Positions 25,324 through 37,412 of a stretch of 64,000 nucleotides of DNA are shown piece by piece. The position numbers were made by a program, and so were the translations under genes. The first letter of the stretch is position 1. The number at the start of each line of letters is the position of its first letter. The DNA is from Pisolithus tinctorius (Eukaryota > Basidiomycota > Agaricomycetes > Boletales > Pisolithaceae): contig JANFAH010000006.1 in the NCBI GenBank assembly GCA_024663395.1, positions 1-64,000 of the forward strand. The letters are read 5' to 3'. The notes below the pieces were generated by a model that saw nothing but the letters and a program-made list of their open reading frames with translations, did no database searches and was not told the origin of the DNA.

Positions 25324-26954
25324 TTAAATAAAAGCATTAAAGTCACGATAGAACAGTGCAAAGAGCGGGACAAACTTTTTGATTCGGATGCTTTGGATCT
25401 GGATGAAGCCCGTGGTATCCGTAGGCTCGAACCCACCGAGCTCATCCATGGATGACTGTGCCTCGTCGTATAAGCCCTGCCGAAATATTAAATCGCGTCC
25501 GCCACTTCTCGGGTTTACATACCTCATCAGAGTGCCTGCCCTCGATGATAACGTTACCCCTGTACAGCTTCAAACGAACAACGCCGTTGACTGTTCGCTG
25601 ACTTGCGGGAATGGCACTCGTGATAAATTCACGCTCGGGAGAGAAGAAGGTGCCATTGTATAGTATACGGCCTAATTCGATGGTGATAAACTGGTCGCGG
25701 AGTGCACGCACATTACGATCGAGGGTGAGACCCTCAATGTCCATATGAGCGGCACGCAGGATGGTGGCTCCCGGAGATTCGTAACAACCTCGGGACTTCA
25801 CACCGATAAAGCGATTCTCGACAATGTCGATACGTCCGACTCCGTGCTTTCTCGCGAGCGCATTGAGACCCAAGAATATCTCGACAGGGTCTGTGAACGT
25901 CTTTTGGTCTTCAGTCGTGACCTTGACTGGAAGACCAGCCTTAAATTCGATGGAAAGACGCTCGGGCTCAGAGGGCGCCGCTTCGGGCTGGACAGTGAGT
26001 TTCCACATGTCGTCTGGTGGAGTGACATTGGGGTCTTCCAGAATACCAGCTTCATAAGAGATGTGGAACAAGTTCTCATCCGTGGACCACGGCTTGGCAG
26101 CGGTCTGCTGGACGGGAATCTGCTTCTCTGCTGCGTAAGCTAGAAGAGCCTGACGACCAGGGAATCGGTCATAGAACTCTGTAACGGTGTGACTGATAGT
26201 AAATGCAGAAGTGCCCGCCTATACGTACCAGGTATGCGCCATGGGGCAATGACTTTGATGTCCGGCCGCAGGCCGTAAAACGCAAGCTCAAAACGAACTT
26301 GGTCGTTTCCTTTTCCAGTGCACCCATGAGAGACATAGCTTTTGAGATATGTCATAACGAGTTTGGAAACTCCACAATGAAAATCATGATCTCACTCGCA
26401 TCCTTCCGTATCAGCGACTTCGATCATGCCGCGGGCAATGACAGGTCGGGCAAGTGATGTCCCGAGAAGGTATACGTTCTGCGTACTACGATGTTTATCC
26501 CTGGATAGACAAGAGACTGTGCAACCCACCTCGTAGATGCAATTTGCTTGCATAGCGGGGTATATGAGTTCAGTCACGAACTCGCGTTTGAGATCCTGGA
26601 GATCCGCGATAAGCATGATAATATGACTGTAAAACTGGCCTGACCTGTAAATAAAACTTCTTGGCACCTACTGCGAGTGCCTTTTTGCGAGCAGCTTCGA
26701 AATCCTACAGATTAGAATGAATACAGTCCAGATAAAAACATAGTCGGTCGCGTTACCTACCTCTTCCTGGCCGACATCAGCCATAAAAGCGACAACTTCG
26801 TATCCTTGCTCGATCAGCCATGCCAAAATGCAGGAGGTATCTTTGTATCCGATCACATGTGCTCTTCAGTGAAGATCGGGGCGTGTCTGAGGTGTGCCTT
26901 ACCGAGACCGCCAGAATAAGCCAACAAAACGCGACCTTTTGAAGTGGACACCAT
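25324..26954 (-). CDS. ARG1: Argininosuccinate synthase
   Basis: Joins citrulline and aspartate with ATP in arginine synthesis; cytosolic. Exons: complement(25324..25476, 25523..26178, 26229..26338, 26396..26478, 26530..26595, 26645..26704, 26761..26840, 26903..26954). The ATP-binding signature AYSGGLDTS is split by intron 1 inside the Asp codon. Further motifs: [102 protein letters not shown]. All frames agree. After IRIKKF the frame runs to a TAA at 25324. An alternative intron (GTCCCG...CCCAG) would add a different short tail, so the last 13 residues are uncertain. Confidence 0.95.
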
Positions 26955-27279
26955 GGTTTTCAACTATTGACGAGGGAGAACTAATCGATCCGAATTACTT
27001 GCTATCTTATAGGTCCTTCGGAGTTGGTAATTTAGTTTAATTTCCTCTGTAACGGGTCACAATTCACGTGACATGTTACAGTCACGGTCACATTATGTGA
27101 CATTAATATTGTCTCAGTCACGGACCAATCCGGGGCAGGCGTGGTCCCTTTGACAATTGACCACGGCAGCAGCCCTCCAGCAACCTGCGAGATATTGTTG
27201 AATAGTGTTTACGGTGAGCACGTAGTCTTCTGTGTTATTGGTGGTAGCATCGCTGACGTTGATCCTTGCAGCCCCTGCG
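26955..27279. promoter_or_regulatory. Divergent intergenic region ARG1 / RING E3
   Basis: About 325 bp between divergent start codons. It contains several partial repeats of GTCAC around 27057-27120 (CACGTGACATG, CAGTCACGGTCACATTATGTGACATT, CAGTCACGGACC). These GTCAC/GTGAC motifs may be binding sites for a regulator, but the sequence alone cannot show that. Confidence 0.4.
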
Positions 27280-29186
27280 ATGAATGTTACCGATCGCAAC
27301 AATTCCCGACGCGGTAATAACAATAACGTACACCGGCGCGCCTTCCATCTGCCCACGGAGGTGCAGTCAGTACCCAAGCAGTCGAGTCGCCGCCGTCCAC
27401 CAGGCTCTCCTGAACGGACGAGCGTGCAGCACATGGTTCTGTCAAATGTCGCGATGCCTACCATTGATGAGTCATCCCAAGTAGACCAGAGCAGGCGGAA
27501 GAAGCCAGTTAATCTACCGTCTGTCCCTACGACCTCCCGTTCTTTCATCGTCGCTATCGATGAGGCCAGCTCAGATCGTGGCCGCAAGTCGAAGGCAAGA
27601 CAGCGCCACCACAATCGCCATCTCTCGGAGAACGGCGCACAAGCTGGAGTGCCTCACCCGGTACAGACAGTCTTTTCCATACCAAAAGAAGAAAGATCAA
27701 AATCTCAGGAGTCAACGAGACAGCCCTCAAAATCTGCACCATCAGATGCCGAGAGTTCCGCTCGCAACTTTATTGACCTGCATTCAGACTATAGCGGCCC
27801 ACTTGCCGCAGCTGAGTTTGCTAAAATGAAACGGGAAATCGATAATTTGAGAAGAGTATGCACTATTTCATGAAATAATGCATGCCATTGACGTTTTTCT
27901 GCAGTTGGCTCAAGAGAACAAAAAAGTTGTCAAGAAGCAAAACAAGGTAAATATTCTGGACGGATCGAGCTACATGGTATTGACGTCTTCTCAGCTCATA
28001 GAAGAGTTGAAGCAACAGGAAAACACTACTAATCAGGTACGCAGCGCGTGTGGGAGTTCGAAATGTCCGTCGACGATTCTCTTGGTAGAAATTGAAAGAA
28101 ACGGAATCGCAGGTGCAAAAGTTACAGAGTAAGTCGAAGAAAGCCGAAGAGGTGCGTCGCCATCCGATCTACCTGCGCGTAATTTATAGGGCTGGTTTGC
28201 TTGCGCCCAGTTCATGAACACAGCGGAGAATAATGTACAATGTCAGATTTGTATGGAACTCCTCCTGAAGCCGTATGCGTACGTGCACAGGAGGGCGTGG
28301 TGGTTGTGAGCCTGCTGACTAGCATCACAGACTTTCGCCATGTGGCCACGTGCTATGTGTTACTTGTCTTCAGGAATGGTTCCGAAAAGCTCCCATGGGT
28401 GACGATGACATGGATGATGTCGATAATCCAGCTTACATCCTTCATCGCCGCAAGACATGTCCGTGTTGTCGCGCTGCGGTCCTCCATCGTCCTATTCCTA
28501 TTTTTGCAGTTAAATCCATCGCCGCGGCACTCGCCAAGGCGAAAGGTACATCTGCCGTAGCATCACTGAACCGTGATGCTACCAGTGAATTGGATCCATG
28601 GGAGGGTATATTCCCGCCCCACAGCCAAGTGGGTGGAGGGGAGGCAAGTGAAGGGGACGAGGGCGAAGAAGATGACGATGACGATGACTATGAAGAGGAC
28701 GACGACCATTCCTCCGATTGGTACGAGGATGTTTTCAGTTATGGGACTGACAGCGATGAAGAGCCATACCTCGGCGGGTACGTATATCCCCAGTGGGAGC
28801 CGCCCACTGTGATCGTAGATGAGGATGACTACCTCTTCGAGCAACTAGTCCCTGGTGAATTCAACGCTCTTCGGCGCGGCGCGACCCTCCAAATGTTGCG
28901 TGAATATGAGATGCGATACTCGCATGACGAGGGTCTCATCGCGCACGACGAAGAGTTCAACCGCTACTTTCTCGGGTGGAACATTCGGTTGAGTTCGGAT
29001 GATGAAAATGGGGAAGGATTCATGCAGTACATTATGGATGACGTGACCAATCGACCGGAGAGGTGGCGGATAGCAGAGTACGATGACGGGACCTTCGATG
29101 CTCACCTCCTTGTTCGCGAGGATGAAGTCCACGACTATGCCGACACGGACTCGGATTACAACTACATGGATGTGGATGGCCGATAG
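27280..29186 (+). CDS. RING finger E3 ubiquitin ligase with coiled coil and acidic tail
   Basis: Exons: 27280..27855, 27905..27946, 27995..28036, 28089..28151, 28211..28278, 28331..29186, all in phase. Order of parts: a Ser/Arg-rich region of about 190 residues; a coiled coil spread over several tiny exons (EFAKMKREIDNLRR, LAQENKKVVKKQNK, LIEELKQQENTTNQ, KETESQVQKLQSKSKKAEE); then a C3HC4 RING formed by CQICMELLLKPYA, LSPCGHVLCVTCLQEWF and CPCCRAAV. A highly acidic stretch (Asp/Glu runs around 28665-28705) and a long C-terminus follow. Substrates are unknown. It lies just upstream of, and in the same direction as, the second RING ligase gene. Confidence 0.88.
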
Positions 29187-29674
29187 TAGGCTGAATCATT
29201 TTCGTAATTCCTGATAGAGGTAAAAGTTGCCAGGGCGTTCTTCATATTTACTTGGGAGTGTAACTACTACAGAATTAACTACATACGAAGCTGTATATCC
29301 TGTTCTTGATGGTGTATTGATGTTGTACTACAAATCCCATACATCTTTTTCTGATTGCAGCGGTGATGCAGAGGCTGCTGTACGGGATCCTGTGTAGACG
29401 ACGGGCTATGTTGCTGTGCCGAGAAAACACTTTGCATGTATTTGGCGGTGGCGCCGCTGCCTAGCCTAGCCTAGCCTAGAGAAAGGCAAGCACCCATAAG
29501 TCAAGGATCACAAATCGACCACAACGTCCCAAGGCAAGGCTTGGAATATTCAGCGGGCTGCACTGCTGGGACCATTCGACGACCCTTTTGCAGCCTTCTT
29601 GGTCAGCACGCAGGACATACTCTGAGCGAATTTTTGCAGTGTAGGACGTGACCCGTCGAATCAGGCAAATACGA
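29187..29674. other. Intergenic between the two E3 ligase genes
   Basis: About 490 bp with no supported gene. Includes a short tandem run of CCTAG, four units at about 29460-29479. Probably the terminator of the RING gene and promoter of DOA10. Confidence 0.4.
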
Positions 29675-32600
29675 ATGCAGGAAGCAGAGGAGCTGGGTAT
29701 GTCGGACTCCCACCACAGGACATCTGGGTACTCACTCCTGCGCAGATACGTGCCGGATATGCAGTGCACCAGGGGAGCCGGACCAACCACTTTTCCACCC
29801 TTGTAAATGTTCTGGTACTATCCGATACATCCATCAAGACTGGTAACGTTTCAGCCAAAGACACTAGGTTCAGTGGTGACTGACCCCATGGACCACCTAG
29901 TTTGACGACATGGCTATCACACAGCAAAAAGAAAACCTGCGATGTCTGCAAGCATCCTTACTCCTTCACGAAAGGTATACCACATGTCCACTAGCGACTT
30001 CGATAATTAACTCATGAAAAAAACAGTTTATGCCGCCGACATGCCCGACACGCTCCCGCCCTTACTTCTCGTTCGTCGACTCGCCCAACAGGCTCTCTTC
30101 GGCGTTCTCTTCGGCCTTCGAGCTGTAATGATTGCCGTCATATGGCTTGCCGTGCTTCCCTGGATCACGATATGGACGTGGAGGTTGTACTTTACGATGG
30201 GAGAATCCACGTGTGTACACTTAATGCTATCTACACATCAAAGGGCTAATCAACTACATGTAGTGCGTTGTGGATAAGCGGGCGTGATCAGCTGCCGAGC
30301 TCTTCCTCCGCCGGACTCGTGTCACTTGAAATTTCCAACGAAACCGTTTCGTCTTGGAGTAATTCAACGATCCTTCTTCGACTTACGACACGGCCTTTTT
30401 GGCAATCCCTTTCTGCTGACATATTTGCCGGTCAGATCATAGCGTCGCTGATAGTCCTCACTTTTGTCGCTGTTTTTCTTTTGCGCGAGTGGATCTCCCA
30501 GAATGCCAGGCCTGGAGTATTTGAAGAAGAAGAATTTGGCGTACCTCCTGCGATGAATGCTGCAGTTTTGGAGCCAATACCCATTGTTCCAGACCCGGCA
30601 GAACTCGAAGGTCGTCTCAACCCCCGAGCACCATTCCCCATGGGCAGGGACTTTGCAGCAGGAAGAGAGGAAGCCCGACGTCAAGCTAGGTTCATGCGGG
30701 CACGTCGCGGCGGTATGATGCAGAACGGTCAGCTCGAACGCCCGCGACGGCAGAACAATTTAGAAAGGGGACAGCCCTTGCGTGTTCTTCCCGTCCCTTT
30801 TCCTCAATATCCTACCATAGAACCACCACCGCTACCGCCTCCGAGTTCGCTTCAAATTCCCGATAGCAATGAACCTCCAGCTTCCACAGGGAAAGGAAAG
30901 GCAAGGCATCAGGATGATTTCGATGATGACGGGTTTGCTGGATTGCGCCGCAGGACCCGTAGAAAGCTGGATTCACAAGATGAAGATGGTGTCGGTGGTC
31001 CACCCTTCCCCGATTCTAGCGAATCCGCAATGCTAGCATCGGGGGCCTCCACAGCGTTAGCACCAGGTTCCTCCACAGTCGTCCCTCCCGCAGCATTCGA
31101 GTTTACCTTCCGTGCACCACGATCAGTCAATGGTTCCGCTTATGACAACCACGACGCCCCTCCTGGGTCAACATCACAGGTGGAACCCCAAGGTCCATGG
31201 CATGCCGACGCAATTGCGCCTCCGGAGCCAACCTCCTTTGAAAGCTATTCATCCCGTCCAGAGCTAGTACACGACGAACCACCAGCATCCGAGTTACCCT
31301 CTTATATACAGCCTGGACCTGCCCATCAGGATCCTCTTGACGCGTCCGTTGATAGCGAGGTCCAAACCGATGTAGCGCGAGGCCCCTTTGTTGAAGAATC
31401 AAAAGAGACATTGGATGCCAATCCCACTGTACCTCTTGCATTAGGGAAATACGCTTTCTTCCCAGGCAGTAGCAGCCCATATGTCCCCAGTCGAACTCCA
31501 AGTCCTGGAGAAGAATTTGTCTCATCCCCTTCGTCTTCGCACGTTCAAGCCGGACCTGCCCTCCAGCAGTTTTCAATGCCCAATACCACCACCCTGTCTG
31601 AAGGACTTACTTCTTCGGCTACCATCGCAACGTATACTCCATCAGAAGAATTTGAGGCTGGACCGTCGTCTGCGGCAAGCAGACACATGGACCGGGAGAA
31701 GCTCGCGAGACAGGAGGTGGAGGATGAGTTCAACCATTACTTCCGCGAAGCAGCCACTCCCAAAGAAGCGTTGGAAGTACCGAATCCAGGCCCGGATCTG
31801 AATGGCCTGCACAAACCGGATGTACCCGTCGAGGATGATGAAGAGGACGAAGAGGGTGATGTCGAGCTAGAGGCAGAAGATCTTGATCGTGATGAAGATG
31901 ACGACGAAGACGAGGACGACTTCGGTAACTTAAACATCGTGAACCGCCCGGGTGTACAGCCACAGCAAGCACAATTACAGGAAGCCGCTGAACAGATGAA
32001 CGAGGGTGCTGATGATCTTGAAGCTGGTGTCGAGGACGATATGGAGGGCGCGCTTGAAGGTGAGTTTGTCGACTGATTTTTGGCGCTCAGTTCGCTGAAT
32101 CTTTGACCTAGCCATTGGGCTCCGAGGGCCGCTTTTTGGTGTTATACAGAACGTATGTTGTTTACTCATCATTCTTCCTATTCCTAGCTTAAGGAGGCTT
32201 GTAGGCTGTTCTAATGGTGCTTGTCCTTGATACCGCCATGGGTTTTGGAATATGGCTTCCTTTCACCCTGGGAAAGACAGCCGCTTTGTTGTCGGTCAGT
32301 ACATATTAATCCCTTAGGTGTCACATCCTCACGTTCCGATAGTTGGATCCTCCCCGAGCACTTCATATTCTTCATTTACCCATCCGCGCGATGAGAGTGA
32401 TTACCGACCCCGTGGTGGACTCTGTCACGTTTCTTCTTAGCCGTTTCATGCCTCCACTGTTCAACATGGCACTCGAGCTTCTTTTCCATTTTGTGCTGTT
32501 CGCCGCGGAGAAATCGGTGGGACCTACAGCAGCAGCCACTGTGATTGAGCTACGTTCTTGGGTGGTGTGTTGTCTTGACCCCTTGGTGTCCGGTTCTCAC

Positions 32601-35022
32601 TGAAGCTTGCATACGTAGACATCAGAAGGCGCGAAACTGTCCGAGAGATTGGTGGAATGGCTGCGATCGCCCCCTGAGGAACCGTCTCCGGGCTTGTTGA
32701 GCCACATTGAGGATTTCTTCGAAGGCGATTCTGCAATCGCTCGCTTCCTGGAGCCCTACTTTGCGGAATTCGGTCGAAGCATCAGACTCGCCACTGAGCG
32801 GGCCCAGAAATCTTGGGTTCATTTAGCACTTGGCCACGGAGCGCCGGAGCGAACTTTTGCGATTTGTCTGGGCTATGCAGTGATTGCGCTCTGCCTTGCT
32901 CTTTACCTGAACGTGTTTACTGTTGGCAATGCACGAAGTGCAGGAAGGGCGGTAAGGAATGCTGTGAGACAGCAGCTACTTGTAGTGAAGGTGCGTTACC
33001 GCATCACTCGTTCAGCGTCAAATGCTGACTTCGGTGAACTTAGGTTGCTATGTTTATCATCATTGAATTGGTTATATTCCCACTTGGGTGTGGGATCATG
33101 CTCGATGCGTGCACGATATGGGTCTTCCCGGAGGCTTCATTTGCCTCGCGTGTCTCATTCTTCTCGCAAGCACCATTGACGGCTATGTTCTATCACTGGG
33201 TTGCCGGAACTATGTTCATGTGAGTGACAGTTTTCGTCAATTCGTGTGCTCCGACTAATGCGTCTGCAGGTACCAATTTGCCATCCTGTTGGCTGGTTGC
33301 AGGAGCATTATGCGCCCAGGTGCTATGTGGTTCATCAAGGATCCCCAAGATCAGAACTTCCATCCCATTCGCGACATCCTTGACAGACCCACATTGACGC
33401 AGTTCCGCAAGCTTCTTATCAGCGCATTCATGTATTCGATGGTGGTTGCCTGTGGTGTCGGCAGTCTTGCAATCCTGCTGTTTATTGGAAGCAAGTCAAC
33501 CTTCCCCATCCGCTGGAAGACACGGTTTGTGCCGACTCCTCAATTGACGACCGATTCGGCTCACTCGAGCATTCACAGTGATCCATTGTCCGACGTTCCC
33601 ATCGATCTGCTTTTCCTCCAAATCGTTCTGCCATATACGATGCGCCATTTGAAACCTCGCAAGGTACTGCACGAGACTTCCATATATGTCTGGAGATACC
33701 TGGCTTCCAAGCTGAGATTGACGTCCTACATGTTTGGTGAGAGGACTACAGACCAAGAAGCAACGGTGCGGTACCGGACATGGACTGCATTTTTCTTGCA
33801 GTCGACGAAAGACGCTATTACTGAGCGTGATGGGACGTTCCGTCGAGTGCCTGCTAGTGACAATATCGCACTCCCGAGGGACATGCGAGCGACTGCTGAA
33901 GTGTTCGAGAACGGCCTCCCCGCAACCGAGGAGGCGAGGGATCTCATTCGGCAGCAGAACAACGAAGCTGCCAAAGCCAAACGTGACATCAAGGCCGACT
34001 ACATTGTCGTGTACTTCCCACCGCGGTTCCGAGCGAGGATTCTTACCTTTGTCGCTGCGGTGTGGACGGTCGTTGCGATCGTAGTGGCGGTCTGTATCGC
34101 TCTACCTGTGCAGATAGGGCGACGCTTTTTCGCGCTGTTCACTCCGTCCGAGTTGCACGACGGGTACTCGTTCCTTGTTGGGTTTTACTTGCTATGGGCG
34201 TGCTATGCCATCTCACAAGCCTCGGAGCGGATGAACAAGCGGAGGTTACGGATCAACGGTCCTAAACCGGGCTTTATGGTGTTCTTCGCGAAAAGAAGTC
34301 TACTTTGGCTTTCGAAGATTACTTATATGGTTGTCATGTTTGGGATCGTCATCCCGACGCTCCTTGGCCTTGTCGTGGACGTCTATGTCATACTGCCCAT
34401 CCGGTTAGGGCTGGATCCGACAATGGTTCCGAATATACGTATTGTGGATATGTGGTCTCTTGGTCTTATATATGGCAAAATTGCGATTCGACTTCGCAGG
34501 CAGATACAACTTCCAGGTCGCTCCGCGCAAGCACTTCAGACAGTATGCGTCGCTTTCCTTAGCTTCCTTTGGCTCGGGCTGACTGCACTTTCGTCTTAGC
34601 TACTGAACAATGGCTGGTCAAACCCAGACCCGCAACAGGCTACGAAGGAGCTCATTTTCCCGCTGGTTGCAGGTCTGCTAGGCATGCTTGTCATCCCTGC
34701 AGGTTTCGTCTACTTGTTACGTGAAGTCGTTGGACTTCCTCTCGGGACAAAATTCCTGTGTAGGTGTCCGCACCTGTAAATCGTTCGATACCGAATACTA
34801 ATCATCCCATCCCAATCCACAGTTGTACATGCATATCCTGGTATTTTCGGTGCAGCAGGTCTTGCCCGAATGTGCGTCTCTGCCACAGACTTGTTGTCTA
34901 GGTGGTCGCAGGCCGTACGCGATAAGGAGTTCCTAGTGGAGATGCGACTACAGAATCACGAGTCCAATAGACCTGAGGAAGACAAGGCAGCTGCCACTAT
35001 CGAAGAGCAAGTAGTGCAATAA
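29675..35022 (+). CDS. SSM4: ERAD E3 ubiquitin ligase DOA10 (SSM4/MARCH6)
   Basis: Multi-pass ER/inner nuclear membrane ligase for protein quality control. Thirteen exons: 29675..29696, 29746..29842, 29901..29974, 30027..30210, 30264..32059, 32112..32152, 32205..32294, 32343..32561, 32619..32990, 33044..33219, 33270..34542, 34600..34759, 34823..35022, giving about 1,567 residues, normal for the family. The N-terminal RING-CH finger is complete: [45 protein letters not shown]. The known VYAADMPD follows, then membrane segments and [15 protein letters not shown] long acidic cytosolic loop fills exon 5. Later hydrophobic segments cluster around TD-domain-like [17 protein letters not shown] and [18 protein letters not shown]. 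No frame break. Confidence 0.95.
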
Positions 35023-35329
35023 CAGTTGAGCGTTTTTCGCCCGCCAATACTGCAGCGGATGCCCCTGAGGTACGCATATGACAATTGGGATGTACAGAGT
35101 ACATACGCACGCACCGGCGGTAGGGGGAGCGACTGCTCATGGCATATTTTTCAATATTGGACGGTCGTCCTGTTCCTTCCTCATTTTTTATTCACCCCCC
35201 GCATATGTAACAGTATCTGTACACTTCCTTGGGTTTTTTAATTAGTGCAACTTACAATCAGTCACGCATCTGCAGAGCTCGTACTTGCATGAGTCCGGAT
35301 CAAGACCCGTGAAATGAAGTTCTGGGGTA

Positions 35330-35840
35330 CTGTTTTCGGAGAAAGTAAAAGAACACGCCGTGGTCTACTCAGGGAGCAGGCCCTTAACGCAGCATGGAAT
35401 GAGCAATAGCAGGTAACCCCTGGTCGAGAAGGAATTCCCTTACTTGTACTCAGCAGTGCATTTCTCTGCCAATAAGCAACAGTCCCTTCGTCCGCGATGC
35501 AGTTTGCACACCCTCAAACCATCCTTGTTACCTTGCATGGCCGCCTACCATACATAGACGAATATTTGGATGGTGAACATCAGCGCGTTTTCGAACCGCA
35601 CCGTCTCCCTACACTTGATCATATGTATCTGCCGCAGTCCGCCGGGTGATTTTTGTTTCGGCGATGCCGCTCGAATCCTCGTTGACTCCGTGGGCAAATC
35701 AGCAGCGCTGCTGAACGTACCGGTTTTTTCATGCCTTGTCGTCTCAACAAATTGTTTATCCACCGGTCGGCGTTTGACTTTAAACGCTATTTGCGGGTAC
35801 TCTGCACCACTGGCCAAGGTAATGGTCATATTGACTTAGT
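35330..35840 (+). pseudogene. Relic of an unrecognised gene, copy 1
   Basis: Translating the plus strand gives MQFAHPQTILVTLHGRLP and YIDEYLDGEHQRVFEPHRLP followed by stops and frame changes. The same pattern recurs at about 53220-53700 as DGFLNGEYQHVLEPRCLP. Differences between the copies keep residues similar, which marks this as the former coding frame. Stops TAG, TGA and TGA interrupt it. I do not recognise the family. Confidence 0.5.
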
Positions 35841-35896
35841 ACGACTTTCACGCCTCCGGCATTGGACGCGGCCTATACAAAGTCAGTTTATCTCGG

Positions 35897-35935
35897 AAAA
35901 TTTGCAGGTGGCGGTGCGTGGGACCTGCAAATTTT
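35897..35935. repeat. Perfect 13-bp inverted repeat (hairpin)
   Basis: AAAATTTGCAGGT at 35897..35909 is followed after 13 bases by its exact reverse complement at 35923..35935. It is not at the end of a recognised gene. It could be a terminator-like structure, the end of a small element, or chance. Confidence 0.6.
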
Positions 35936-37412
35936 GGGTCGGCCTCCCAGCCGCAGCGGCTCGTCTTCGGCGGCGGGGATGGCCGTTCGGAGTGTCTGAC
36001 GGCTCGTGACGGCACCGGCTTCGTCGATCGTGCAGGATGGCGTCGGGACGCGGAAGCAAATGTAGGGGGTGACTCACCTTCAGCACTGAACTCAGGGTCC
36101 GAAGGGAGTGCCGTCAACGTCGCTTAGACCTTCGGGTGGCTCCGATTGCGATTGGTATCGAGACATAGACCTACTCTAAGATTTATCAATACAACGAGTT
36201 GGCAGTTTGAGCCTTTGAGGTCTTAGCTGTTCTTGGAATGTGAATGTGTGTCAGGCAACCTCAGAAGTTGGTGGGGGGCGGCTCTGGCGTCTCCTACGAC
36301 TGTGCCGCATCAAGCGCTCGAACTCAGTGGTTGACTTGGCATGTATGACAGAATGCCGTGATAGGTCCATGAGCTAAATTGGTTTGTACCGAGCTGCATC
36401 TAATATACGTACTAATAAACTGACATAATATGATGTATTGAGCCTGGCCTATTATTGGTATCAAGCGGTTTATCGTAGGTGGGCCGCCATCTAAGTGACA
36501 GAATACTGGTCACCACAAATCGACTGCACTCATTCTGCGTAGTATATGTACAGTACAGTGTAACCGTGTAACCCTAGCTGGTGCCTGTGTGACGGCGTGA
36601 ATTGGCTGGTCATATCATGTACGAAACTCCCTGCCCCTGCTAGTACTGTAGTGACTGTATGTAATACCGTAATGACTTGCGGCATCACACGGAACCCGAG
36701 TCGGCAAGTGGGCAACTTCAAGCTTCAAGGGTCTTGCCCTGTCGAATAGTTCACCAATTTTATTGGTTCGACCTTGCGAATCCAGCCAGTGTGGTTGCAA
36801 AAATCGGCGTACATTTCCCGTTGCAAAGTGACTTTGCAGCACTTTACAATTGCATCCAGCACTTTGCGGTTCGAACCGGTTCGTGGCCTCGAGGACATCA
36901 CGGCACTAACATCATTGCTTAGGGCAGGTTCAGATGGTGTATCGCAGCTCTGTGCATGCTGGCAGGAACCCTTGCCTCCTCCCATTGTTCCCTCTTTGTC
37001 GCCTGATGCTCTTCAAGCTCTCGCTGCCGTCCGTGGCCGTTGAATGATTATTATTATTGGTGAGTACCTGCCAGCACTGATCTGAGTGTTTCACCCAGCT
37101 GACATGTTGCTATTCCCACTCCCATTATCTGCTTGGCGCTGATAGGCTTTCGAAACCGATTTCCCACTCACGACTTCGTCCACCATGATGCAGCATCTTA
37201 CATCGACAAGTGGTAAGCCTAGTCTTTGTCAGCTGGGCGCTGGCTATGTCAGCCAGCTCTTTTCGTCACTCCCCTGCTCGACTTCCTCCGGACGAGTTGC
37301 CACGCTCAGAGCATCATGAGAGACTGTGAACTGTGGCTGGTCAGTACTTGATGACTCTCTTCCCTTCTGGCGCATTGATGTACTGTTCGTAATTAGCTTC
37401 TTATGCCTGCAG
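35936..37412. other. Intergenic, no gene seen
   Basis: About 1.5 kb without a supported gene. It ends in what should be the promoter and first exon of the XPG-like gene, but no normal MGxxGLW start exon is visible. The nearest match is MRDCELWL from an ATG at 37316, which has the wrong phase for the next exon. Confidence 0.4.

Noticed and set aside
29460..29479. CCTAG tandem as telomere-like or regulatory repeat
   Set aside because: Only four units and no similarity to fungal telomere repeats; treated as a simple microsatellite.
35545..35829. 94-codon minus-strand open frame
   Set aside because: Comparison with the homologous copy at 53.4 kb shows conservation in the plus-strand frame, and the minus frame is full of stops in that copy.
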